64,000 nucleotides of DNA, taken from assembly GCF_000300815.1 (NCBI RefSeq), contig NZ_AMRX01000006.1, positions 986,323 through 1,050,322 of the forward strand, written 5' to 3'. Position 1 is the stretch's first letter, and each line of letters starts with the position of its first letter. Positions 35,404 to 44,117 of the stretch are shown here, one piece after another. The DNA comes from Gayadomonas joobiniege G7 (GTDB lineage Bacteria > Pseudomonadota > Gammaproteobacteria > Enterobacterales > Alteromonadaceae). The notes beneath the pieces are model-generated. The model saw only the letters and a program-made list of their open reading frames with translations. It did no database searches and was not told the origin of the DNA. A program made the position numbers and the translations under genes.

Positions 35404-37192
35404 TAAGACTTTTCCTTTTTAGTACTAACGAGACTGTAGAAAAACCCTTTTTTTAAACTAGAGTTCAACCACAATCTATTTAATTGTTAATTTATAACTC
35501 ACTTTTACCTATTTTTTTTAATTGATCAACCATTTGATAAATAATATCCAATCGATAAATAAACTGAACAGCGTTTAAACCTTGTATTCAGCTTTGTTAA
35601 GCGCAGTTTTAGGCATATCCCCCCATTAATGGCTTAATGTTCCATAATTCGTCAGTTTTTCTATATTATGCACTAAACAATACAACTGCCATTGGCCTTG
35701 TACTTTAGTTTGCCCCCGCAAGCTAAACTGGTGTAACCGTTTTTGTGTGCCTATATTGGCAAACACGGGCTCTACCGTCGACATTCTGTGGCTGTAGATA
35801 TGTTTGCCTTTTTCGCTGTCTACCCTATGTTTCATCCAGTCTGTATAATTCGGCTTTTTATCGTTTTTAAAGCTAAATGATACTTGTCTACCGTTGCCTT
35901 TTCTATGATTAGCCGAGTCTGGATTATGCATACAGTGGCTTTTAATTGGGCAATGCCTGCATTGCAACAATCGACCTTCAAAATAAATGGTTGTCAGACC
36001 TGAGCCATTGTCTTTAATACCACGAAAACTTAAACGTTCGCCTGACGGACAAGTACAGCTAAGCGCGGTTGGATCAAAGTCAAATTCACTCGCAGGTATG
36101 GTCTGTTTACGCTTTTTATTTTTACCATCTTGATGGCGTTTGCCATATTTTGTTTTTTGCTCGCTAAACTTGGGATCGCGGCTTCTGAACTGGTTATCCG
36201 GTATATAACCGTTAATTTGGTTTTCGTGTAAATATTTCATATTGGCTTCGTTCGCAAAACCGGTATCTGCTGTCACGATTGTGCCTGTTTGATAAATATT
36301 GTCGCTGATATTTAAGCGTTTATATCTTGCTTTTACTGCATTTAAGATAGGTTGCAAACTGTAGTGCTCTTGCCCTTCACCAAAGGCTTGTGCATCCACT
36401 ATAATTTGGTGTTTTTTATCCACAGTTGCCAGTCCGTTATAGCCTTGGATCGTACCTTTGCTTGTGGTCATTTTCGCCGACTGATTATCTGTTATATTGC
36501 TTTTTACTTCTTTGTTTCTTCGCCCTTGTCTTGGCTTATTTGTGTTTAAAAATTTATCTATTTTATCGTGTGCTTGATTGAGCGTGGCTATCATTTGCGC
36601 GTGGCGTTTTTGCTGAGCATCCTCTGTTGTTTGTTCGTTATTATCTTCTGCCTGGTGTTTGTTTAAATAGTGACGGAGCTGCCGTTTTATTTTATCGAGT
36701 TTTTGTTCAAGCTCTTTAAACGTACCAGACCATTCTTTGGCCGCGTTTGATGACATTTTGCAGCCATCAATGGCAAACAGTTCGTTGCCTAGTAACCCTT
36801 GTTGATGGCATATCAATAAAATCTGTTCAAACAGGTTTTCTATTTCTTGCGAACGCCCAGATACAAATGCGGCTATCGTTGTATAATGCGGCACGCTATC
36901 ACAGCTTAGCGCTTTAAAAATAATGTTGGTTTCGCAGCACCATTGGATCTGGCGACTTGAGGTAATACCTTTAGAATAAGCGAATAGAATGATTTTTAGC
37001 AACACAGCTGGGTCGTAGGCAGGTCGGCCATTTTCATCATTTTTATATTTAGGATAAAACACGCTTAAATCGAGTTTGTGCTCAATTAAATAGTGGATGG
37101 CATGTTCAAATGTAAGCGTCCGGCAAACTACACATTTTAATCAGTTTACAATCCAACTAATCTAATCGCTCAATTTATTTTGGAGATTAGAT

Positions 37193-37510
37193 ATGCCACG
37201 ACGTACTCGTGAACAATGGTTTGAACTGATTCAGGCACAACAAAATAGTGACTTATCCGTTGCTGAATTTGCCCGTCAGCACCGGATTAATGTTCAAAAC
37301 TTTTATGCCAGACGCAGTGATTTTAAGCGGGATGGTTTATTAAATCATCAGCATGAATCTGCTTTTGTTCAAGTCACCACGCTGGCAACAGAGGTTCAGC
37401 GACCTTCCGGAGATATGCTGATTCTAACCATGGGTGAAGCTCAATTGCACCTGCCTGAAAATATTAACGCACAATGGCTCGGTCAGTTGATGCAGGCTGT
37501 TAACACATGA
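37193..37510 (+). CDS. tnpA: IS66 accessory protein TnpA (copy 1)
   Basis: A 105-residue IS66 Orf1 protein. The N-terminal helix-turn-helix-like part is WFELIQAQQNSDLSVAEFARQHRINVQNFYARR. It is translationally coupled to tnpB (ATGA overlap at 37507-37510). IS66 elements need TnpA and TnpB together with TnpC for transposition; the exact role of TnpA is not known. Confidence 0.92.
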   Translation: MPRRTREQWFELIQAQQNSDLSVAEFARQHRINVQNFYARRSDFKRDGLLNHQHESAFVQVTTLATEVQRPSGDMLILTMGEAQLHLPENINAQWLGQLMQAVNT

Positions 37511-37857
37511 AGATGTTTGTTGAACCCGGTGCAATTTACCTGCACCGTCCAGTCGTTGATTTTCGAAAATCCATTAATGGCCTTGCCAATATAGTCGTTG
37601 CTGAAATGGCACTGAATGTTATGAGTGGTGCTTTATTTATCTTCTGCAACAAAGGTAAAGATAAACTTAAAATCCTTTACTGGGATAACACCGGCTTTGC
37701 ACTTTGGTACAAAAAATTAGAAAAAGACAAGTTCAAATGGCCCAATGCTGAGCATGAAAATCAACTCGTTTTATCTGAGCAGCAACTAAACTGGCTGCTC
37801 GATGGCTTTGATATTGTCGGTCATAAAACTCTGAATTTAGCAAGCTTGAGCTTATAA
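37507..37857 (+). CDS. tnpB: IS66 accessory protein TnpB (copy 1)
   Basis: A 116-residue IS66 Orf2 ('Orf2-like') protein with the family block VVDFRKSINGLANIV and KDKLKILYWDNTGFALWYKKLEKDKFKWP. It starts within the tnpA stop. Function in transposition is required but undefined. Confidence 0.94.
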   Translation: MKMFVEPGAIYLHRPVVDFRKSINGLANIVVAEMALNVMSGALFIFCNKGKDKLKILYWDNTGFALWYKKLEKDKFKWPNAEHENQLVLSEQQLNWLLDGFDIVGHKTLNLASLSL

Positions 37858-37933
37858 CTTTAGATCATACCTGATCAGCTTTTAATCTGAATATTATGCA
37901 GATAAACAGACAGTTACTAGGTAAAATAACCTT

Positions 37934-39448
37934 ATGACTGAGCTAGAAATTCAACAACAAAAACGTATCCAAGCGCTTGAAAGCAAGTTACTTGAGCAGC
38001 AAGAAGCGCTTGAAAAAGCAAAAGCTCGAAATACGTATTTAGAAGAACAATTCAAATTAGCGCAACAAAAACAATTCGGCCAATCGGCTGAAGGCCACCC
38101 TGCGCAAGGCGACTTATTTAACGAAGCAGAAGAGGTTGCAGAGTTAGAAAACGCTTTAGAATCAGAAACTCAAACCGTCACTTATACCCGTAAAAAAGCC
38201 AAACGAACTCAACTACCTGCTGATTTACCACGCGAAGTGATTGTTCACGACATTGAAGATAAAAGCTGTGACTGTTGCGGTGGCAAACTACATAAAATGG
38301 GCGAAGATAAATCGGAAAAGCTCGAGTTTATTCCAGCGCAAATCAAAGTCATTGAACATGTTCGGCCAAAATACAGCTGCCGAGCTTGTGAAAATCACGC
38401 TGCGCAAGTCAAAATTAAACAAGCCCCGATGCCAGCGAGCCCAATTCCTAAGGGCATTGCCACACCGAGTCTATTAAGCCAAGTCATTACCAGTAAATAT
38501 CAATATGCACTACCACTTTACCGGCAAGAAACCATGTTTAAACAACATGGTATAGAAATCAGTCGGCAAACCATGTCTGATTGGATAATAAAATGTGCCA
38601 GTTTATTTAAACCGCTGTATGACAAATTGCATCAAATCTTACTTGAGCAAAGCGTGATTCAGGCCGACGAAACCACAGTTAATGTGGTGAGTGATGACAA
38701 ACTAAAATCCTATATGTGGCTTTATTGCACAGGCACAGATACGCCTATTGTAAATAACCCATTGAGAAATATTGTTTTATATGAATATCAAGCCAGTCGC
38801 GGTGGCAGTTGTCCGGTTAATTTCTTGCAAGATTATACTGGTTACTTACAAGTGGATGGCTATCAAGGTTACGAACAAACGAAAGCGACATTAGCGGGTT
38901 GCTGGGCGCATGCCAGACGTAAGTTCATTGAAGCAGAAAAAGCTCAGCCCAAAGGCAAAACCGGTAAAGCGAATTGGGCACTGAACCATATCCAAAAGCT
39001 GTATCGGGTTGAAACCAAAATCAAAGATAAAACAGCAGACGAAAAACAGGCTATCAGGCAAAAAGAGTCGGTGCCACTACTCGAGCAATATAAAGCTTGG
39101 CTGGAAAAGTCATTACTCAATACTTTACCAAAATCCAAATTAGGTGAAGCACTAAACTACAGTTTAAATCAATGGGAGAAATTAATTCGGTATATTGATG
39201 ATGGGCATTTATCCATTGATAATAATCGAGCTGAACGGGCAATTAAACCCTTTGTGGTTGGTCGCAAAAATTGGCTGTTTAGCCAAACAAAAAGTGGTGC
39301 CAACGCTAGCGCCATTCTCTACAGTATGATTGAAACAGCAAAGGCCAACGGATTAATACCTTACGATTATATTAGCTACTGTTTAACCCAAATCTGCAAA
39401 CCGGATTGCCAAATCCATGATTTACTACCTTGGAATATCAAAAGCTAG
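37934..39448 (+). CDS. tnpC: IS66 transposase TnpC (copy 1)
   Basis: A 504-residue DDE transposase. Order: N-terminal coiled coil (about residues 1-50), a zinc-finger-like region (CDCCGG and CRACENHA, about 112-160), the DDE catalytic domain with VIQADETTVNV, LQVDGYQGYEQ and DNNRAERAIKPFVVGRKNW supplying the acidic residues, and the C-terminal IS66 domain. It is intact. Confidence 0.95.
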   Translation: MTELEIQQQKRIQALESKLLEQQEALEKAKARNTYLEEQFKLAQQKQFGQSAEGHPAQGDLFNEAEEVAELENALESETQTVTYTRKKAKRTQLPADLPREVIVHDIEDKSCDCCGGKLHKMGEDKSEKLEFIPAQIKVIEHVRPKYSCRACENHAAQVKIKQAPMPASPIPKGIATPSLLSQVITSKYQYALPLYRQETMFKQHGIEISRQTMSDWIIKCASLFKPLYDKLHQILLEQSVIQADETTVNVVSDDKLKSYMWLYCTGTDTPIVNNPLRNIVLYEYQASRGGSCPVNFLQDYTGYLQVDGYQGYEQTKATLAGCWAHARRKFIEAEKAQPKGKTGKANWALNHIQKLYRVETKIKDKTADEKQAIRQKESVPLLEQYKAWLEKSLLNTLPKSKLGEALNYSLNQWEKLIRYIDDGHLSIDNNRAERAIKPFVVGRKNWLFSQTKSGANASAILYSMIETAKANGLIPYDYISYCLTQICKPDCQIHDLLPWNIKS

Positions 39449-39647
39449 GTGTGGTTTAGCCGACGGTTACGTTCAAATGTACCGGCTTGCAGTTGGTCTT
39501 CGTAATTAATAACAACCATGCTAGTTTGGTTGTAGTTGGTGGGGATAAACTTAGGCAAAATCAATCTCCTGTGAAGATTTGATACACCTATTAGATCACA
39601 AACCGATCTGTGGTTAAAGCAATATTTTGAGGTTTTTCTACAGTCTC

Positions 39648-39740
39648 AACGCCTTACTAATGGGCGCAAAAGGCTTGGCTAAAATTAGGAACGAAGTGAC
39701 GCAAGCCAAGCTTTTTGCGCCTGTTAGGCGTTTGTTAGGC
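39648..39740 (-). repeat. Integron attC site 1, disrupted by IS1182
   Basis: On the minus strand it begins GCCTAAC (39734-39740), immediately after the stop of the 113-residue gene. It pairs imperfectly along CAAACGCC...AGGCGCAAAAAGCTTGGCT with the far arm near 39650-39686, with unpaired bases typical of attC, and ends GGCGTT at 39648, where the IS1182 end interrupts the final GTTRRRY box. Confidence 0.75.
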
Positions 39741-39741
39741 T

Positions 39742-40083
39742 TTATTCCTGAGATATTCTGTCCCATTGATGCGCATAATAACCCTCTTCATCATCGCAAC
39801 TATCACAAATTAAATACTCTGGATCTTCGCATCGATGATACGCATCTAATAATGATTCACCTTCTAATACCGCAGCGCAATCATTGTGATGCCCTCCCGG
39901 ATCAGTAATGCCTGAACACGTAATAGATAAATATGGTTCTAATACTGCTTTTTGCTTTTCTGACAACGCATCAAAACCTTCAGCTATGGCTCGTTTAGCA
40001 ATACCTTCCGTACCTGCGAATGTTGAATTATCGAAAACCCCGTGAGTTACTTGATAATCAAGAATTTTTTCTTTTATACCCAT
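39742..40083 (-). CDS. Hypothetical cassette protein, 113 residues
   Basis: Unrecognised cytosolic protein. The C-terminal third is rich in Cys and acidic residues with a CDSCDDEEG segment and HxxxxxC spacing (CSGITDPGGHHNDC), suggesting a metal-binding site. It is bounded by attC 2 upstream and attC 1 downstream on the same strand, so it is the gene of an integron cassette. Confidence 0.6.
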   Translation of the reverse strand: MGIKEKILDYQVTHGVFDNSTFAGTEGIAKRAIAEGFDALSEKQKAVLEPYLSITCSGITDPGGHHNDCAAVLEGESLLDAYHRCEDPEYLICDSCDDEEGYYAHQWDRISQE

Positions 40084-40134
40084 AACATTTTCCTTTTACT
40101 AAATGGTAGTTTTTTTAAATATGACTCACAAAAA

Positions 40135-40184
40135 GCCTAACGCCACAATAACCGAGCGGAGTCCGGTTGATTGTTTTGTTAGCT
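40135..40184 (-). repeat. Integron attC site 2
   Basis: On the minus strand it runs GCTAAC (40178-40183) to GCGTTAGGC, with an ACAAT(C)AACCG stem around the loop, one extrahelical base, and the terminal box GTTAGGC at 40135-40141. It lies directly after the stop of the 138-residue gene. Length of 50 bases is at the short end for attC. Confidence 0.8.
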
Positions 40185-40187
40185 GTG

Positions 40188-40604
40188 TCACGTGAACACT
40201 GCCGTATATTTTTTATTACACCAAGGTATGCCATAGCCACCACTCTTAATAAGTGACTTGGAGTACCCCCGATTCTTATTACTATAAATAGCTGCAATTG
40301 GTTCGTTATCAATGAGGATACAATAATCGCCTAACCCAGAAGAAACTACGGAGAGCGATGACTCCTTGATATCACTCTTAAATGATCCTTCCGCGGCGTA
40401 TTCCTCACATAACTTTGGAGGGTTTCCGTTTTTAATATACTCCCTATCAATCAAAGGTTCCGGTGGTCTCGGACTGTATAAGAAAACATCTTTTTGCAAC
40501 TCTCTACTATTAGGGTTCAATAAATACCCCCAAGCAGAGTAACCATCATTCTCTAGAATAATAATTCCGTCTTCAAAACTAAACTCAAGGAAGTATTCGT
40601 TCAT
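40188..40604 (-). CDS. Hypothetical cassette protein, 138 residues
   Basis: Unrecognised soluble protein with no signal peptide or membrane segment. It has an N-terminal beta-rich stretch (FLEFSFEDGIIILE) and a Tyr/Gly/Asn-rich C-terminus. It lies between attC 3 and attC 2 in the cassette orientation, so it is a cassette gene. No function can be assigned. Confidence 0.6.
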   Translation of the reverse strand: MNEYFLEFSFEDGIIILENDGYSAWGYLLNPNSRELQKDVFLYSPRPPEPLIDREYIKNGNPPKLCEEYAAEGSFKSDIKESSLSVVSSGLGDYCILIDNEPIAAIYSNKNRGYSKSLIKSGGYGIPWCNKKYTAVFT

Positions 40605-40614
40605 TCTGTTTTAC

Positions 40615-40674
40615 AGCTAACGTTTACAGCATTGGCGCGGTCTTTTTCGCGTCCATTGCCTGTTTTTGTTACTG
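40615..40674 (-). repeat. Integron attC site 3
   Basis: On the minus strand AGTAACA...(40668-40674) opens the site and GCGTTAGC-like GTTAGC (40616-40621) closes it; the arms CAGGCAATGGACGCG and CGCGCCAATGCTG pair with two extrahelical bases. The stop codon of the phosphatase-like gene lies within its first box. Confidence 0.78.
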
Positions 40675-41259
40675 GTTGAGGTAGGCGACTGCTCGATTCT
40701 TAAAAAAATCATCTTCTACCAATTTTGTAATTTTGCCTGGTCTAATGCCGAAGTTTACGTATCCCACTGATTCAAGTGGCATACCGATCCACCATGCAAT
40801 AACGTACGTAGCTGCAAATGAGTGAGTTGAAATCACTGTGTTTTCTGCTAATTCAATACCATTCAGATATTGATAAATACGCCCAACAAATTCTCTTTTA
40901 GTCTCTGCACCATTAACAATGCTGTGGTCCATACGATTAGCACCGTCTTCAGGCCTTATTCTCTCGTCGAGCCAAGACTGCTCCTTTCCTTCAGCATCCC
41001 CGAAACTCATTTCTCTTAAGGCGGAAGATGTCGTGATGGGCGCTCCAGTCATTTCGGCAATACATTCTGAAGTGGATTTAGCCCTCTTTAAATCAGATGA
41101 ATAAATCAAATCAATTTGCGCTTCAGAGCTTAGTGCTTGAGCAATAACTTTTGCATCTGAGATGCCTTGAATAGTTAACTCTGAGTCATACCAGCCGCCT
41201 ACAAGATCACTTAAATGATGTTCGGATTCTGTATGAGAGACCACATATATTGTTTTCAC
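40669..41259 (-). CDS. Histidine phosphatase family protein
   Basis: A 196-residue member of the phosphoglycerate mutase-like histidine phosphatase superfamily. The catalytic RHG is replaced by SHTE (VVSHTESEHH, residues 6-15), keeping the catalytic His; the second His is in STHSFAATYVI (about residue 147), and LREMSFGDAEGKE supplies the acid. The lost Arg of RHG may change activity. It is a cassette gene, between attC 4 and attC 3. Confidence 0.8.
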   Translation of the reverse strand: MKTIYVVSHTESEHHLSDLVGGWYDSELTIQGISDAKVIAQALSSEAQIDLIYSSDLKRAKSTSECIAEMTGAPITTSSALREMSFGDAEGKEQSWLDERIRPEDGANRMDHSIVNGAETKREFVGRIYQYLNGIELAENTVISTHSFAATYVIAWWIGMPLESVGYVNFGIRPGKITKLVEDDFFKNRAVAYLNQ

Positions 41260-41270
41260 GAGTATTTACC

Positions 41271-41327
41271 AGTAACGCTTTAGTATTCATGCACACGTAG
41301 TTTGTGTGAATGAATCACTTGTTGAAC
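41271..41327 (-). repeat. Integron attC site 4
   Basis: On the minus strand GTTCAAC (41321-41327 complement) opens the site and GCGTTAC (41272-41278 complement) ends it. Arms GATTCATTCACAC and GTGTG-ATGAATAC pair with one extrahelical base. The gene of this cassette, expected above it, is not evident and was probably removed by the IS91-like insertion. Confidence 0.65.
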
Positions 41328-41578
41328 GGGCAAACTCCACTCTTGTTTGGTTTGATTTATGCTATAGGAATTTGCTTTTTCAAGCAGAGCTCGCATGGCT
41401 GGTGATTTCCTTGTTGTTTGCATTTTATCAATCCATTTTTAGCGTGTTTGTTCGCTTAATAAGCGTTAATTTAAGCCAATTTGTCTATCTATTGCAACTT
41501 TATTTTTGTTTGCCGCAGCAAGGCTTATCTCGAATCAACGAGCTAATTAAATATAGTAATGTTATTGCCTTAAAAGTT
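41328..41578. other. Short region between attC 4 and the IS91-like element
   Basis: About 250 bases with no convincing gene. A 47-codon minus-strand frame (41280-41423) overlaps attC 4 and a 94-codon plus-strand frame overlaps both the attC and the IS91-like transposase; neither is credible. It is probably the remainder of the cassette truncated by the IS91-like insertion. Confidence 0.35.
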
Positions 41579-42664
41579 TCAGCCCGTTAATGCTGGCTCT
41601 ATTAACTTTCGCCTTGGCAATAAAATACTAATCAGTTTAAGTTCGCCTAATTTGCATTCAGTGCATAACCAACGAGATGCTTTCTCTTCATTGGGCTTTT
41701 CTGTACTCAGCTTGTGGCTTTTACACTGCGCTTTTATCCACTTGACTTTGCGCCTGCGACACGCATTGGCTAAAAAACCATAGTGGCGTATTCGCATTAA
41801 GCCTTTAGGCAGTATGTGTTGCAAATACCGCCGGATAAACTCGTCTGTTTTAAGTGTCATTACCTTCTGTTGGTGGCTATCTCGGTAATCTTTATATTTA
41901 AAGCTGACCGAGCTTTGTGTGTGATTAATTAATCTTGACTCCGATATCACGCCTTTTCGGGTGTACCTCGCCAGATAATTCAATAATTTCTGGCTATGGC
42001 TTAAGCAAGGTTTGGCGTACACACACCATGTTTTTGGAATACTCAGACCTTCTAAATTCACGGCTTGGGTCTTTAACTCAGCTAACATTTTACCTTTAAA
42101 AACAGTAGATAAAGCTTTCACCGGATAAAGGTAGTTTTTGTTGAGCGTTTGCCATTGTTGCTTCGAATTTAAATGACCTGCGGGGATTAAGCAATGCAAA
42201 TGAATATGCTGGCTTAAGTTTTGTCCCCATGTGTGTAACACACAGGTCATGCCCAATTGATCGTGTTGTCGGTTGTTGGCAAATTTAGTTAAGGTTTGCC
42301 ACACCGCTTTAAATAAACTTTGATATAGGGTTTTGGGGTTATATTGTGCTATCAGGTTTAATTCATGTGGCAAGGTAAATACCAAGTGGAAGTAGGTGCA
42401 AGGTAATAAATTGTCACTTTGTTTTTCAACCCACATTTCCGTGGTTTGACCTTGGCACCTCGGGCAATGTCTGTCTCAACAACTACAACCAATTTGTGTT
42501 TGGTGGCCGCATTGCTCACATTGCCAGTTTTGATAACCAAGTTCGCCTGTTCGGCACGATTGAATATGCCCACATACCCGTTTTTGTTGCACACTCATTT
42601 TGTGGTTTTGCTGATAGTGTTCTAAGCTTTGGTTGAGTATGTCGGCTAGATGAATGGTTTTCAT
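41579..42664 (-). pseudogene. IS91-like transposase with in-frame stop
   Basis: One continuous frame of 361 codons interrupted by a single TGA at 42476-42478. Before it lie the zinc-ribbon cysteines (CRTGELGYQNWQCEQCG); after it DRHCPRCQG and the HUH-type rolling-circle core (YFHLVFTLPHELN, HIHLHCLIPAG, YLARYTRKG). The stop falls in the conserved C-x-C-R-x-R-HCP motif, where CGA (Arg) to TGA would explain it. IS91 enzymes transpose by rolling circle. Confidence 0.85.
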
Positions 42665-43376
42665 AATTCACCTCATGTTCGCCAGCAAATCAATCCCGCC
42701 ATGGCCTAACTCGGGTAACCAGTGTAAATAGCATTGCGTGGTTTTTATACTGCTGTGTCCAAGTTGTTGCTGTAGTTGATGTAATGGCATACCCGCTTCA
42801 AGTTGGTGGGTTGCATAGGCATGACGCAGTTTATGTATATTACACTTATCTTCTAGTCCAATACGCTTCGCCACTTTTCGCAAGGCTTTGGTGTAACCTG
42901 AAGGCGATATCGGTTGCGTGTTAAGCCAGCGGGGATAAAACATCCAGTATGTTGGATGAAAAGCTTGCCAGTATACTCTGAGTTGATGTAACACTGTCTC
43001 GGGTACAACCACATAACGTTGTTTATTGCCTTTACCATTTTCAATAAAAATGGTTTTTCTTTGGCCATCTATATTACTGACTTTGACATGTGTCAGCTCT
43101 CTTAGTCTCAATCCACATCCATAGCACAGCATTGTCATGGTTTTTAAACGCAGTTCATGACAGTTTTTTATAAGTAAAGCAATTTCGGCGCGAGATAGGT
43201 ATTGTGGGATAACCTGTCGGGGTTTAGGTAGGACTAATTCTAAATTCAATGGTCGGTGCGGTATGTGTTTAAACAAAAAATTTAAACTGTTTACTGTAAG
43301 CGTCCGGCAAACTACACATTTTAATCAGTTTACAATCCAACTAATCTAATCGCTCAATTTATTTTGGAGATTAGAT

Positions 43377-43694
43377 ATGCCACGACGTACTCGTGAACAA
43401 TGGTTTGAACTGATTCAGGCACAACAAAATAGTGACTTATCCGTTGCTGAATTTGCCCGTCAGCACCGGATTAATGTTCAAAACTTTTATGCCAGACGCA
43501 GTGATTTTAAGCGGGATGGTTTATTAAATCATCAGCATGAATCTGCTTTTGTTCAAGTCACCACGCTGGCAACAGAGGTTCAGCGACCTTCCGGAGATAT
43601 GCTGATTCTAACCATGGGTGAAGCTCAATTGCACCTGCCTGAAAATATTAACGCACAATGGCTCGGTCAGTTGATGCAGGCTGTTAACACATGA
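43377..43694 (+). CDS. tnpA: IS66 accessory protein TnpA (copy 2)
   Basis: 105 residues, identical in sequence to the copy at 37193-37510, with the same ATGA coupling to tnpB. It is intact. Confidence 0.92.
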   Translation: MPRRTREQWFELIQAQQNSDLSVAEFARQHRINVQNFYARRSDFKRDGLLNHQHESAFVQVTTLATEVQRPSGDMLILTMGEAQLHLPENINAQWLGQLMQAVNT

Positions 43695-44041
43695 AGATGT
43701 TTGTTGAACCCGGTGCAATTTACCTGCACCGTCCAGTCGTTGATTTTCGAAAATCCATTAATGGCCTTGCCAATATAGTCGTTGCTGAAATGGCACTGAA
43801 TGTTATGAGTGGTGCTTTATTTATCTTCTGCAACAAAGGTAAAGATAAACTTAAAATCCTTTACTGGGATAACACCGGCTTTGCACTTTGGTACAAAAAA
43901 TTAGAAAAAGACAAGTTCAAATGGCCCAATGCTGAGCATGAAAATCAACTCGTTTTATCTGAGCAGCAACTAAACTGGCTGCTCGATGGCTTTGATATTG
44001 TCGGTCATAAAACTCTGAATTTAGCAAGCTTGAGCTTATAA
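43691..44041 (+). CDS. tnpB: IS66 accessory protein TnpB (copy 2)
   Basis: 116 residues, identical to the copy at 37507-37857. It is intact. Confidence 0.94.
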   Translation: MKMFVEPGAIYLHRPVVDFRKSINGLANIVVAEMALNVMSGALFIFCNKGKDKLKILYWDNTGFALWYKKLEKDKFKWPNAEHENQLVLSEQQLNWLLDGFDIVGHKTLNLASLSL

Positions 44042-44117
44042 CTTTAGATCATACCTGATCAGCTTTTAATCTGAATATTATGCAGATAAACAGACAGTTA
44101 CTAGGTAAAATAACCTT

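Larger units (their letters stand above)
37112..39470 (+). mobile_element. IS66-family element, copy 1
   Basis: A 2359-bp element with ends GTAAGCGTCCGGCAAAC (left) and the complement of GTAACCGTCGGCTAAAC (right), flanked by a perfect 8-bp target duplication GTTCAAAT (37104-37111 and 39471-39478), as IS66 elements make. It carries tnpA, tnpB and tnpC. It lies inside the IS1182 transposase gene, so it arrived later. Confidence 0.95.
35626..39558 (-). pseudogene. IS1182-family transposase split by IS66
   Basis: Two coding pieces, 39558-39471 and 37103-35626, join in frame once IS66 and one 8-bp duplication are removed, giving 521 residues. The N-terminal piece starts at a TTG (39558) behind AGGAG and reads LPKFIPTNYNQTS; the C-terminal piece includes an aspartate-rich DDE core (FAIDGCKMSSNAAKEWSG, VTADTGFANEANMKYL) and a CxxC/Cys-His zinc-like region (CRHCPIKSHC) and ends with an HRMSTVEPVFANIG segment typical of IS1182/IS5-group DDE enzymes. 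The gene is inactive as it stands. Confidence 0.88.
35430..39647 (-). mobile_element. IS1182-family element, interrupted by IS66
   Basis: The 17-base terminal inverted repeats GAGACTGTAGAAAAACC (35430-35446) and its complement (39631-39647) are perfect. Without the inserted IS66 and its duplicated target the element is 1851 bases, normal for IS1182. The flanks read ...CTAAC and AACGCC..., so it lies in the terminal GCGTTA core of an integron attC site, with AAC on both sides. Confidence 0.85.

Noticed and set aside
41280..41423. A 47-codon minus-strand frame
   Set aside because: More than 40 bases overlap attC site 4, no ribosome site is clear and no family is recognised; it may be a trace of a truncated cassette gene.
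41306..41590. A 94-codon plus-strand frame
   Set aside because: It overlaps attC site 4 and the end of the IS91-like transposase; composition is low in charged residues and there is no start signal.
42358..42594. A 78-codon minus-strand frame in the IS91-like element, as a sign of frameshift
   Set aside because: The two real parts of the transposase are in the same frame and separated by one TGA, so no frameshift is needed.
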